Below, in pieces: positions 46,656 through 54,617 of a DNA stretch of 64,000 bases. The translations under genes and the position numbers were made by a program. Origin of the DNA: JAVBMV01 sp031552145 (lineage in GTDB: Bacteria; Myxococcota; Myxococcia; Myxococcales; UBA5297); assembly GCA_031552145.1 (NCBI GenBank), contig JAVBMV010000004.1, positions 178,389-242,388 of the forward strand. Reading direction: 5' to 3'. Each line of letters starts with the position of its first letter. Within the stretch, counting starts at the first letter, position 1. The notes beneath the pieces are model-generated. The model saw only the letters and a program-made list of their open reading frames with translations. It was not told the DNA's origin and ran no database searches.

Positions 46656-47671
46656 ACACCTTCGGACGCCTCTTCCGACTCACCACCTTCGGCGAAAGCC
46701 ACGGCCCCGCGCTCGGCGCGGTGGTCGACGGCTGCCCGGCGGGCGTCTCGTTCTCGCTGGAGCAGCTCCAAGCCGCGCTCGATCGCAGGAGGCCGGGCCA
46801 GTCGGAGCTGACCACCAGCCGCGCCGAGGCAGACCGCGCGGAGATCCTCTCCGGCCTCTACCAGGGCAAAACGCTCGGCACTCCCATCGCCATCGTGGTG
46901 CGCAACACCGACGCGCGCTCGGGCGACTATGCACAGATCGCCCGCGAGCCAAGGCCGGGCCACGCTGACCGAGTTTGGCGCGTGCGCTTCAAGCATTTCG
47001 ATCCCCGCGGCGGCGGTCGCACCAGCGGCCGCGAGACGGTCGGGCGCGTCATGGGTGGCGCCGTGGCGGAGGCGCTGCTCGCGCGCGAGCTGCCCGCGCT
47101 GCGCGCTGTGGCTTGGGTGGAGCAGGTAGGCGCCCTGAAGCTCTCGGATGACGCGCGCGCGCTCATTTCGGTCACGCGCGAGCAGGTCGACCGCCACCCG
47201 ACGCGCTGCCCGAATCCTGGCATGGCCGAGGCGATGGCGAGCGTCATCAAAGAGGCCAAGAGCAGGGGCGAGAGCCTCGGGGGCGCCATCTCGCTCATGG
47301 TGACGGGCCTGCCTACAGGCCTGGGAGAGCCAGTCTTTGCGAAGACCAAGGCGCTCCTCGCCGATGCGATGCTCGGCATCGGCTCTGCCGTGGGTATTTC
47401 CTTCGGTAGCGAGCTGGCGCCAAGTAGCGCGGGAAGTGACTTCCACGGCGACAGCGCCCACTACGGCGGTATCCAGGGCGGCCTGACCAATGGCGCACCG
47501 CTCCTCGCGCGCATCCTCTTCAAGCCGCCCGCGACGCTCGGCGCCCACGCGCTCTCGGGACGACACGATCCCTGCATCCTCCCCCGCGCGGTCCCTGTCG
47601 TGGAGGCGATGGCCAATCTGGTGCTCGCCGACCTGTGGCTCTCCTCTCTCGCCTCTCCCCACCTGCCATGA
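46652..47671 (+). CDS. aroC: chorismate synthase
   Basis: 339 residues, slightly short of the usual 350-370. FMN-dependent enzyme making chorismate from EPSP. Motifs: RLTTFGESHGPALGAVVDGCPAGV, REPRPGHAD, GGGRTSGRETVGRVMGGAVAEALL and GRHDPCILPRAVPVVEAMANLVLADL. ATGA overlaps with both neighbours, the last steps of the pathway in one operon. Confidence 0.97.
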   Translation: MNTFGRLFRLTTFGESHGPALGAVVDGCPAGVSFSLEQLQAALDRRRPGQSELTTSRAEADRAEILSGLYQGKTLGTPIAIVVRNTDARSGDYAQIAREPRPGHADRVWRVRFKHFDPRGGGRTSGRETVGRVMGGAVAEALLARELPALRAVAWVEQVGALKLSDDARALISVTREQVDRHPTRCPNPGMAEAMASVIKEAKSRGESLGGAISLMVTGLPTGLGEPVFAKTKALLADAMLGIGSAVGISFGSELAPSSAGSDFHGDSAHYGGIQGGLTNGAPLLARILFKPPATLGAHALSGRHDPCILPRAVPVVEAMANLVLADLWLSSLASPHLP

Positions 47672-48780
47672 TCCCTTCGACCCTGCCGCGCGGCGCCTAC
47701 CGCCCCCTCAATGATCTGTGGCTCCCGTCCTGGGGCGATCTGCGCAATGCGCTCGCCAAGCTGCCCCAGGGCTCGCTCGTAGTCATCGATGCCGAGGTGG
47801 CGCGCCTTCATCCCCGCCTCGTGCCTCTACTCGAGAAGCGAAAGCCCATCGCCCTTCTCTCCATCGCGGCGGGAGAGCGGGCCAAGAGCCTGAAGTCGCT
47901 GGCGAAGGTGCTCGCAGCGGGAGCGGGACTGCCACGCACCGGTACGCTGCTCTCCATCGGCGGCGGCACCCTCGGCGATCTCTGCACGGTGGCCGCGCAT
48001 CTGCTCAAGCGCGGCGTCAGCCTTATCCATATGCCCACCACTCTCCTCGCCGCGGTCGACAGCAGCGTCGGCGGAAAGGGCGCCATCCATGTGGAACTCG
48101 ATGGATCCAAGGTGAAGAATGGCGCTGGCGTCTTCCACTATCCAGAGGAGTGCTGGCTCTTCCCGGAGCTCTTCCTCACGCTCTCGGCGCGCCAAGTGCT
48201 CGAAGGGGAGATCGAGGCCTGGAAGATGGCGGTCTGCCTCGATCGCGCCGAATGGAAGCGGCTCACTTCGAGCACCCGTGCCGGAAGGCCGCGTCTCATC
48301 AGCTCGCAGGTGGAGTTGCTCTTCCATGCACGTGAGCTGAAGGCATCGATCTGCGCGCGCGACCCATACGAACTAACCGGCATGCGCGCGGTGCTCAACT
48401 TCGGCCACACGCTCGGCCACGCCATCGAGAGTCTCACCCGCTTCCGCATCAGACACGGAGAGGCGGTAGCCCTGGGCGCGCTCTGCGCGCTCGATCTTGG
48501 TACCGCGCTGGGCCACACGCCCGCCGCGCTGAGAGATGATGTGGAGAGGGGCTTCGTCGAGAAGCTGGGGGCACCCGATCGGGCGAACCTCGCGAAGGTA
48601 CTAAAACCACACGACCTATCGGCGGCGCTGCCGCTCCTCGCCGCCGACAAGAAGGTGGAGCGCCGAGGCGCGCTGCGCTTCGTACTGCTCACCGAGCTGG
48701 CGCGAGCCGAGGTGCTCGAGGTTCCGGAGCGCGCCCTCGCGAGCCTCTGGCCCAAGTGGCGCACGGGAAAGAAGCCGTGA
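47668..48780 (+). CDS. aroB: 3-dehydroquinate synthase
   Basis: 370 residues, NAD- and metal-dependent cyclisation of DAHP. Motifs: GGGTLGDLCTVAAHLLKRGVSLIHMPTTLLAAVDSSVGGKGAIH, then FGHTLGHAIE (metal-binding His residues) and RHGEAVALG. Starts at ATG 47668 (MIPSTLPRGAYRPLND) inside the aroC stop; the frame is open 11 codons upstream. Its stop overlaps the aroA GTG start. Confidence 0.95.
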   Translation: MIPSTLPRGAYRPLNDLWLPSWGDLRNALAKLPQGSLVVIDAEVARLHPRLVPLLEKRKPIALLSIAAGERAKSLKSLAKVLAAGAGLPRTGTLLSIGGGTLGDLCTVAAHLLKRGVSLIHMPTTLLAAVDSSVGGKGAIHVELDGSKVKNGAGVFHYPEECWLFPELFLTLSARQVLEGEIEAWKMAVCLDRAEWKRLTSSTRAGRPRLISSQVELLFHARELKASICARDPYELTGMRAVLNFGHTLGHAIESLTRFRIRHGEAVALGALCALDLGTALGHTPAALRDDVERGFVEKLGAPDRANLAKVLKPHDLSAALPLLAADKKVERRGALRFVLLTELARAEVLEVPERALASLWPKWRTGKKP

Positions 48781-50096
48781 GCGCCATCCAGCAAGCAGTC
48801 TCCTCTGTGCTCATAGACGCCTCGCGGCTCCGCCCCGCAGCGCTGCGCCCCCCCCCCTCGAAGTCCGACCTCCAGCGGGCGCTCCTGGCGGGCCACCTGC
48901 TCTGGCCCGGTCGATCCCTCTTCGCGACCGCGGAGCCCGAGAGTTCTACCGATGTCGCCGCGATGCGCGCCGGGCTCGCGCGCCTCGCGCGGGGCGTCGG
49001 TGATGAACCCACGGAGATTGATTGCGGCGATGGTGGAGTGCCGCTTCGTTTCCTCTTGGGCCAGGCGGCGCTCACGCCAGGGAGATGGCGCTTCAGCGGA
49101 ACGCCGAGGCTGGGCGAGAGGCCGCTGCGCCCATTGCTCGATGCGCTCCTCTCGACGCTGGGGCCATGTGGGCTCTCCATCGAGCGCGCCGCGCCTGACG
49201 CACCCTGGCCGCTCATGGTCGAAGGTACGCGTCAGAGCCGCGAATCCAGCTTTACCTGCGAGGGTGCCGCCAGCAGCCAGTTCGTAAGCAGTCTGCTCTT
49301 CGCCGCAGCCGCCCTCGCCAAGCGAGAGCGGCACACCTGGAGCGTAATCGAGCGCGGCGCCACCGCGAGCACGGGCTACCTTGATCTCACCCTCCGCTGG
49401 CTCGAACGCGCCGGCTTCTCCGTCATCAGAGAGGGAAGCACGCTGAGCGTCGCACACGCGCGTGAGGTCGAAGCGCTGCCGGAGCCGCCCGCCGACTGGT
49501 CCTCCGCGGGCTATCTGCTGCTGCTCTCCTGGGCCTCGGGAGGCACGGTGGAAGGGCTCGATCCCGACGCGCCCCATCCCGACCGCGCCTTCGTGGACTA
49601 CTTGCGGCAGGCGGGCCTCGCGGTCGATTCAGTGCGCATCGGCGATCATTTGAGCTTCAAGGTGATGGGGAGCGCACAAAGCGGGCTCGAGGTGGACGCT
49701 TCGCTCGCCCCCGACTCGATGCCCGCCCTCGCCGCGCTGGCGATGGCGCTCCCCTCTCCCTCCAGGCTCACCAACGCTACGATCCTGCGCGCCAAGGAGA
49801 GCGATCGTATGGAGGGGATCGTGAGCCTCGTGCGCGCCGTTGGAGGAGAGGCGACGCCCTCGAGCAGTGGCGCCTCGGAGTCGCTCTTGCTCATGCCGCC
49901 GCCGGCTGGGCGAGCGCCCAGGGAGCTGTTCTTCGACCCCAAGGGAGATCATCGCATGGCGATGGCCGCCGCCACCCTCGCGGCGCTGCTCGGCCTACGA
50001 GCGCGAATCCAAGACGCCCACTGCGTCGCCAAGAGCTTCTCCGGCTTCTACGGCGAGCTAGCGGCGACAGGGGTAAAGCTCGAGCGGGACCTCTAA
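48777..50096 (+). CDS. aroA: 3-phosphoshikimate 1-carboxyvinyltransferase (EPSP synthase)
   Basis: 439 residues. Starts at GTG 48777 in a GTGA overlap with aroB (an ATG at 48756 in the same frame lies within aroB). Family motifs: LRPPPSKSDLQRALL (PEP/S3P Lys), DCGDGGVPLRFLLG, DSMPALAALAMA and RAKESDRMEGIV. The GxGGxxLR PEP loop reads GDGGVPLR rather than GNAGTAMR. The C-terminal end KSFSGFYGEL is normal, but the last codon and stop lie inside the first unit of the repeat array that follows. Confidence 0.95.
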   Translation: MSAIQQAVSSVLIDASRLRPAALRPPPSKSDLQRALLAGHLLWPGRSLFATAEPESSTDVAAMRAGLARLARGVGDEPTEIDCGDGGVPLRFLLGQAALTPGRWRFSGTPRLGERPLRPLLDALLSTLGPCGLSIERAAPDAPWPLMVEGTRQSRESSFTCEGAASSQFVSSLLFAAAALAKRERHTWSVIERGATASTGYLDLTLRWLERAGFSVIREGSTLSVAHAREVEALPEPPADWSSAGYLLLLSWASGGTVEGLDPDAPHPDRAFVDYLRQAGLAVDSVRIGDHLSFKVMGSAQSGLEVDASLAPDSMPALAALAMALPSPSRLTNATILRAKESDRMEGIVSLVRAVGGEATPSSSGASESLLLMPPPAGRAPRELFFDPKGDHRMAMAAATLAALLGLRARIQDAHCVAKSFSGFYGELAATGVKLERDL

Positions 50097-50156
50097 TTAT
50101 CCAGAGCCAGAACTCTAATTATCCAGCCCTCAAACTCTAATCGCCCCATCAAGCTG
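50091..50156 (+). repeat. left array: three direct 22-bp-period repeats
   Basis: Units begin at 50091, 50113 and 50135, exactly 22 bases apart. Units 1 and 2 share CTCTAATTATCCAG, unit 1 extending to CTCTAATTATCCAGAGC; unit 3 has decayed to CTCTAATCGCCCC. The same unit with the same period and orientation recurs at 52454-52519. Unit 1 includes the aroA stop codon (TAA at 50094). Confidence 0.9.
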
Positions 50157-50167
50157 TAACCGCTAGG

Positions 50168-51085
50168 TTATTTGGCAGGCGAGAAGGCCTTTTCGTAGCC
50201 CCAACACGACACGGCGCCCTCCATCGAGAGTGCGCAGTTGTTCATGAAGCCGGAAGAGAGCACCCAATAGGGCCCACCATCTTGCTTTACCTCGAGCTGC
50301 CCCGCCCTGTTCGACCCCCAACAGATGACGCCTCCCCCCTTTCTAAGAGTACAGGTGTGGAAGCCGCCCGCGGAGAGCGCCTTGAAGCGCTCGTCGGTCG
50401 GCCCTCGCGGCGCCTGTCCTTCTTCATTCCCGCCCCAACACCTGAGCCTGTCTTCCAGATCAATTCCGCAGGTATGGTGGAAAGCGGCAGCGAGCGCCTT
50501 GAACTTTCCGAGCGCCCCCTCTGGAGCCTGCCCCTCTTCGTTGGCGCCCCAACAGAATGCCTCCCCATCTCTGCGCAGGGCGCAAGTGTGATACCCGCCA
50601 GCGACGAGCGCGCTGTATTCGTCGCTGGACGGCACCGCGGGGGCCTGGCCTGAATAGTTGTTGCCCCAACAAAGGAGCCTGCCGTCAGCGCGGAGGGCAC
50701 AGGCGTGACTGCCGCCCACGGCGATCTTCTCGAAACGGCCCTCGCGAGGGATAGCGGCTTTCCACCGACCGCTCATGCCGCCCCAGCATTGGAGTCCGCC
50801 ATCGTCGCGAATGGCGCAGGTCTGCATTCCACCGGCGGCGACCGCCGAGAAGCGGCCATCTCCAATCTGGTCCCATGCCTGCCCCTGCGAACGGTCCCCC
50901 CAGCAGGAGAGCCTTCCATCTTCGCGCAGGCCACAGCCATGATTATCTCCCAGCGCGAGCGCCACATATTTCTGGCCTGCGTCACTGGCCTTCTCGGCGC
51001 GCACAGCGGACCGAGGCGAACAGCTCAAGAGGCATAGCCCGACGGTTGGCACCATGACACGAACAAGCTCGCTCCATCTCTTCAT
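50168..51085 (-). CDS. RCC1-repeat lipoprotein
   Basis: 305 residues. ATG at 51085 gives a lipoprotein signal (lipobox near LLSC). The mature protein is about seven repeats of roughly 38 residues, each with CALRxDGRLxCWGxNxxGQ, the RCC1 beta-propeller blade with an extra Cys pair (ALR-x-DG and CWG). Such extracellular RCC1-like proteins are common in myxobacterial genomes; role unknown. It sits between the aroA side array and the DUF4143 ATPase gene, both on the minus strand. Base composition looks slightly less GC-rich than the aro operon. Confidence 0.85.
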   Translation of the reverse strand: MKRWSELVRVMVPTVGLCLLSCSPRSAVRAEKASDAGQKYVALALGDNHGCGLREDGRLSCWGDRSQGQAWDQIGDGRFSAVAAGGMQTCAIRDDGGLQCWGGMSGRWKAAIPREGRFEKIAVGGSHACALRADGRLLCWGNNYSGQAPAVPSSDEYSALVAGGYHTCALRRDGEAFCWGANEEGQAPEGALGKFKALAAAFHHTCGIDLEDRLRCWGGNEEGQAPRGPTDERFKALSAGGFHTCTLRKGGGVICWGSNRAGQLEVKQDGGPYWVLSSGFMNNCALSMEGAVSCWGYEKAFSPAK

Positions 51086-51197
51086 CGCGATCCTCGCCGC
51101 CAATCAAAACCTATCCCGCCACATCACGAAGCGCGCCGCCGCACACACCAACAGTATCCGTGCCGTTCACGCGGGCGCATCGAGCAGCGCCCTACGC

Positions 51198-52418
51198 TCA
51201 ACTCCACAGACAAGAGAGGGGCAAAGCCCAGAGTCGATCCCCAAAGGGGATGCTCGTCTTGCCATCGTACAGGACGACACCGAGCCTGAATCTTTTTCCC
51301 GACGCTTCCGCAAGAATCCTCAGCCCCTCGAAGTCCTTCGATGTGATGGTCGCGCTCGCCTTTATCTCGATCCCGACGATCGCCTGATCATTGCGCTCGA
51401 TGACGAGATCGACCTCGCGCATTCGAGCATCTCGGAAGTGGTACGCGGCCAAACGGAAGCGGGACGCACCAACGAGCTTCATCACCTCGCTGACAACAAA
51501 GGTCTCGAGCAGCGCGCCGAATGCAGATCGATCCGACTCGAGCAGCGAGGCAGAAAAGCCCGCAGCTGCGGACAAGAGGCCAGAGTCCAGGAAATGGAGC
51601 TTCGGCGTCTTGACGACTCGCTGTACTCGGTTGGTGTACCAAGGCGGTAATACCGCGACGAGGAAGATCGTCTCGAGGAGTCCAAGGTACCTCTGAGAAG
51701 TTTTGTAGCTGAACCCCGCCTCGCTACCGAAGCTCGAGTGACTAATAAGCTGGCCCGAGTGATGCGCTAGGAGCTGCACGAACCTGGGAAACTCCGCGAG
51801 GCGCTCCACGACCGCTATCTCGCGAAGGTCTCTCATCAGGACCGACTCTAGATAGGCATCTGCCCATTCCTGCCGGCGGCGCTCCGAACGCCGCTCGAGC
51901 ATCTCCGGATACCCTCCTCGCAAGACGAGTTCAACCAGCTCGGAACCGACGATCGGCGTGGGTGATGCCGGGACCTGCTCTTCGAAGAGCGCGTCCAAGA
52001 AGGTGTGCGTTCCGGCTCGCATCTCGCTCTGCGAAAGGGGAAGGACCTGGATGGTCTCCATTCGCCCTGCGAGACTGTCCGCGACCTTCGGCAGGGTCAT
52101 CACGTTCGCCGATCCTGTCAGGAGGAATCTCCCTGGACGCAGCCCCTCGTCGATCGACCTCTTGATTGCGAGAATGAGCTCCGGAACGCGCTGGACCTCA
52201 TCGATCGTCACGACGTCCATATTCCGGATGAAGCCGTACGGATCGGCCCTCGCGGCATTGTGGGCGCCTTCTTCATCGAGGTTCACGTAGGTACGCACCC
52301 CGCCGCCTGCCGCACGGACGAGTGTCGTCTTGCCCGCTCGCCGTGGACCTACCACTAAGACAGCAGGCGTATCAGCGAGCGCCTCCTCGATGTGGACCTG
52401 CTTGAACCGATCGTACAT
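51198..52418 (-). CDS. AAA ATPase with C-terminal DUF4143 (nuclease-like) domain
   Basis: 406 residues. Walker A GPRRAGKTT (near residue 24), Walker B VVTIDEVQRVP, arginine-rich sensor region, then DUF4143 from about residue 200 with the conserved Tyr/Leu-rich stretch LHFLDSGLLSAAAG and EVDLVIE...VGIEIKAS. The last elements resemble the D-ExK metal site of PD-(D/E)xK nucleases. The family is widespread and poorly understood; it often occurs in variable regions. Start ATG 52418. Codon use and A/T content look lower in GC than the flanking genes. The gene is bracketed by the 22-bp repeat arrays. Confidence 0.92.
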   Translation of the reverse strand: MYDRFKQVHIEEALADTPAVLVVGPRRAGKTTLVRAAGGGVRTYVNLDEEGAHNAARADPYGFIRNMDVVTIDEVQRVPELILAIKRSIDEGLRPGRFLLTGSANVMTLPKVADSLAGRMETIQVLPLSQSEMRAGTHTFLDALFEEQVPASPTPIVGSELVELVLRGGYPEMLERRSERRRQEWADAYLESVLMRDLREIAVVERLAEFPRFVQLLAHHSGQLISHSSFGSEAGFSYKTSQRYLGLLETIFLVAVLPPWYTNRVQRVVKTPKLHFLDSGLLSAAAGFSASLLESDRSAFGALLETFVVSEVMKLVGASRFRLAAYHFRDARMREVDLVIERNDQAIVGIEIKASATITSKDFEGLRILAEASGKRFRLGVVLYDGKTSIPFGDRLWALPLSCLWS

Positions 52419-52438
52419 GAGGCCATGGTAGCCAGAAC

Positions 52439-52467
52439 GATATAGAGGTCAAACTCTGGATATCCAG
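52439..52467 (-). promoter_or_regulatory. candidate promoter of the DUF4143 ATPase gene, overlapped by a palindrome
   Basis: TATATC (52444-52439) is a good -10 on the minus strand, 21 bases before the ATG. The -35 position (52467-52462, CTGGAT) is poor and lies inside the perfect palindrome CTCTGGATATCCAGAG (52454-52469), the first unit of the right array. A protein bound there would block the promoter (inference). Confidence 0.4.
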
Positions 52468-52519
52468 AGCCGAACCTCTAATTATCCAGAGCTAGACCTC
52501 TAATCATCCAGGGCTGTAG
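52454..52519 (+). repeat. right array: three direct 22-bp-period repeats
   Basis: Units begin at 52454, 52476 and 52498, again exactly 22 bases apart. Unit 2 is CTCTAATTATCCAGAGC, identical over 17 bases to left unit 1. Unit 3 is CTCTAATCATCCAG, and unit 1 is CTCTGGATATCCAGAG, a perfect palindrome. Same orientation as the left array. The array ends 15 bases before the stop of the convergent SDR gene. Confidence 0.9.
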
Positions 52520-52534
52520 GGGCGACCGGCCGCC

Positions 52535-53275
52535 CTAGAACCCCACTCGCCGCATCACGAAGCGCGGCAGTGCGCGTATCACGCACATCACCAGCGCCCA
52601 AGGGCACGGCGTATAGAGCACGGGCCTCCCGCGCGCCAGCGCCCGCATGACGTCGCGCGCCACCTGCTCGGGGCGCCCCGCGAAGGGCGGAGGCTTCAGC
52701 CCCGCCGTCATCGCCGTGTGGACGAAGCCGGGCTTCACGCAGAGCACGCGCAGCCCCTCGTCGTGGTAGCGGTGGTCCAGCGCCTCGAGATAGCAGGAGA
52801 GCCCCGCCTTACTGGCGCCGTAGAGCCCCACCGGCTTGCGCCCGCGCTCTCCGGCCACCGAGGAGAAAACGACCAGGTTGCCGCCGCCGCGCGCGAGCAG
52901 CTTCTCGCGTATGTGCTCGCATAGGGTAACGGTGTTGGCGAAGTTGACGGTAAGCAGCCGGCGGGCGCGCTCATGATCCTGCTCCAGCTCTTCCTGCGTG
53001 CCGAAGAGCGCGGCGGTGATGATCGCCGTGTCGAAGCCGCCGAGCGCCGCGTCGGCCAGCTCAATCGCCGCGGCGAAGGTCTCGGGCTCTTCCAAATCAC
53101 AGCGGGCGCACCCGACGCGCTCACCGCGCGGATGGCGCACCGAGAGGTCGGCGGCGCTACGCGAGAGCTCCTCCTCGGATCGACCCAAGAGAAAGAGCGT
53201 GTCGCCCCGCTCCGCCAGCTGGCGCGCCAGCGCCCTCCCCATGCCCGCCGTGGCGCCAAGGATGAGTACCTTCAT
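52535..53275 (-). CDS. short-chain dehydrogenase, DprE2-like
   Basis: 246 residues. Rossmann motif ILGATAGMGRAL, catalytic Ser in VVFSSVAGERGR and Tyr-Lys in LYGASKAG. Its C-terminus, GRPVLYTPCPWALVMCVIRALPRFVMRRVGF, aligns with the end of M. tuberculosis DprE2, and the upstream neighbour is a DprE1-like oxidase. DprE1 and DprE2 together epimerise decaprenylphosphoryl-ribose to decaprenylphosphoryl-arabinose via a keto intermediate, which DprE2 reduces with NADH. 12 bases follow the DprE1-like stop. The lipid carrier in this organism is unknown. Confidence 0.8.
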   Translation of the reverse strand: MKVLILGATAGMGRALARQLAERGDTLFLLGRSEEELSRSAADLSVRHPRGERVGCARCDLEEPETFAAAIELADAALGGFDTAIITAALFGTQEELEQDHERARRLLTVNFANTVTLCEHIREKLLARGGGNLVVFSSVAGERGRKPVGLYGASKAGLSCYLEALDHRYHDEGLRVLCVKPGFVHTAMTAGLKPPPFAGRPEQVARDVMRALARGRPVLYTPCPWALVMCVIRALPRFVMRRVGF

Positions 53276-53287
53276 GCTCAGTCTCCC

Positions 53288-54616
53288 TCAGTCTCCGAAG
53301 AGGCGGCGCGACTGCGCGCTGCGCAGGCGCCTGTTGGGATCCCACTTCTCCCGCAACGCCTGGAAGGCGGGGAGCCGCCGCTCCATCGCGCGGAAGTGCT
53401 CGGGACGTGTGAAGCGATCCTTGGTGAGATAGATGCGACCGCCTACGCCGATCACATAGTCGTTGAGCTTGTCGATGATCTTCTGGGTCTCGGCACCGAC
53501 CGCCATATCGACGGCGATGCTGGTGCCCTCCATTGGGAAGGAGAGCACGCCCCGCCCCTCGGGACCACAGTCCTTGATGACGCAGAGCGGCGAGGCGCCG
53601 CCGAGCGAGGTGAGCAGCTCGAGGAACTTTCGCACGGCGCCGGCGCCCTCACGCTTGGGGAGCACGCATTGGTACTGGGTGAAACCGCGCGCGCCGTAGC
53701 CGAGGTTCCAGTCCTCCACCACGTCGAGCGGAAAGAAGAAGGGTCGCGGCTGCACGAAGCTGCGCGCCTTGCCCAGGCCGTGCAGGGCGTTGTAGGCGGC
53801 GTTGAAGAGCTTTGCGGTCCAAGGGTTGAGCACCCAGTTCGGGAACTCGAAGGGCACCTTCCCCTTTGGCTCGAGCGTGAGCCCGCTGTGCGAGACAGCC
53901 GCGGGCAGCTCCTCCGGCTCGGCCCATCGCCCCGCCATCATGACGCCACGCCCCATGGAGGCGCCGCGGGAGAGGCAGTCGATCCACCCCATGCTCATGG
54001 GAGAGGAGGCCGCGGCGCGCTCGAGCGCGGCGAGAAACTCGTCGATGTTGCGCGCCATCACCCGCTCCATCGCGATCCAGCGCGACGGGATTCGCTCGAG
54101 CGGAAACTCCACCTCGAGGATGTGGCCAAGGAGCCCCATCCCCCCGATGCAGCCATGGAAGAGATCCGGATCCTGCGTGGGCGAACAGCGCACGATATCG
54201 CCGTCGGCGAGCCTGATCTTGAGCGCGGCGACGTGCGCGCCGAAGCAGCCGGCGCGGTGATGGTTTTTGCCATGCACGTCGCTCGCCACCATTCCGCCCA
54301 GGGTGACGAACTGGGTACCCGGCATCACCGGCGAGACGAGGGAGCGCGGCAGGAAGAGTCTGTTGAGCGCGAGGAGGCTGAGCCCCGCCTCCGCGCGCAG
54401 CATTCCACTCTTGGGTTCGAACGAGAGGATCCGGTCCGCGAGTCGGCTCCCCACCACGCGATCGCCCGCCTCGGCGGGCAGCGACGAGTCTCCGTAGGAG
54501 CGGCCGAGGCCTCGCGTCAGCACGGCGCCGCGGGTCGCCCCCTCAAGTCTCTCGGTGATCAGCTCGCGGCCGGGGGCCGCGATGCGCCCCCAACCGGAGA
54601 GTGTCCCATTCTCCAT
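53288..54616 (-). CDS. FAD-linked oxidase, DprE1-like (decaprenylphosphoryl-ribose oxidase family)
   Basis: 442 residues (M. tuberculosis DprE1 461 aa). FAD motifs GLGRSYGDSS and MPGTQFVTLGGMVASDVHGKNHHRAGCFGAHV, the latter matching the DprE1 active-site stretch with the His of HGKNHH. C-terminal alignment continues through LCVIKDCGPEG, VLSFPMEGTSIAVDM and RIYLTKDRFT with the catalytic Lys. At the position equivalent to Cys387 of M. tuberculosis DprE1, the covalent target of benzothiazinones, the residue is Ala. It starts one base after the DHS-like gene stop. Confidence 0.85.
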   Translation of the reverse strand: MENGTLSGWGRIAAPGRELITERLEGATRGAVLTRGLGRSYGDSSLPAEAGDRVVGSRLADRILSFEPKSGMLRAEAGLSLLALNRLFLPRSLVSPVMPGTQFVTLGGMVASDVHGKNHHRAGCFGAHVAALKIRLADGDIVRCSPTQDPDLFHGCIGGMGLLGHILEVEFPLERIPSRWIAMERVMARNIDEFLAALERAAASSPMSMGWIDCLSRGASMGRGVMMAGRWAEPEELPAAVSHSGLTLEPKGKVPFEFPNWVLNPWTAKLFNAAYNALHGLGKARSFVQPRPFFFPLDVVEDWNLGYGARGFTQYQCVLPKREGAGAVRKFLELLTSLGGASPLCVIKDCGPEGRGVLSFPMEGTSIAVDMAVGAETQKIIDKLNDYVIGVGGRIYLTKDRFTRPEHFRAMERRLPAFQALREKWDPNRRLRSAQSRRLFGD

Positions 54617-54617
54617 G

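Noticed and set aside
50091..50156. CRISPR-like array at the 22-bp repeats
   Set aside because: The repeats abut with no spacers, the period is only 22 bp, just three degenerate units exist per array, and no cas gene is present.
50168..51085. RCC1-repeat protein as a eukaryotic gene transfer
   Set aside because: Cys-containing RCC1-like repeats with a lipobox are common in bacteria; nothing in the sequence points to a eukaryotic donor.
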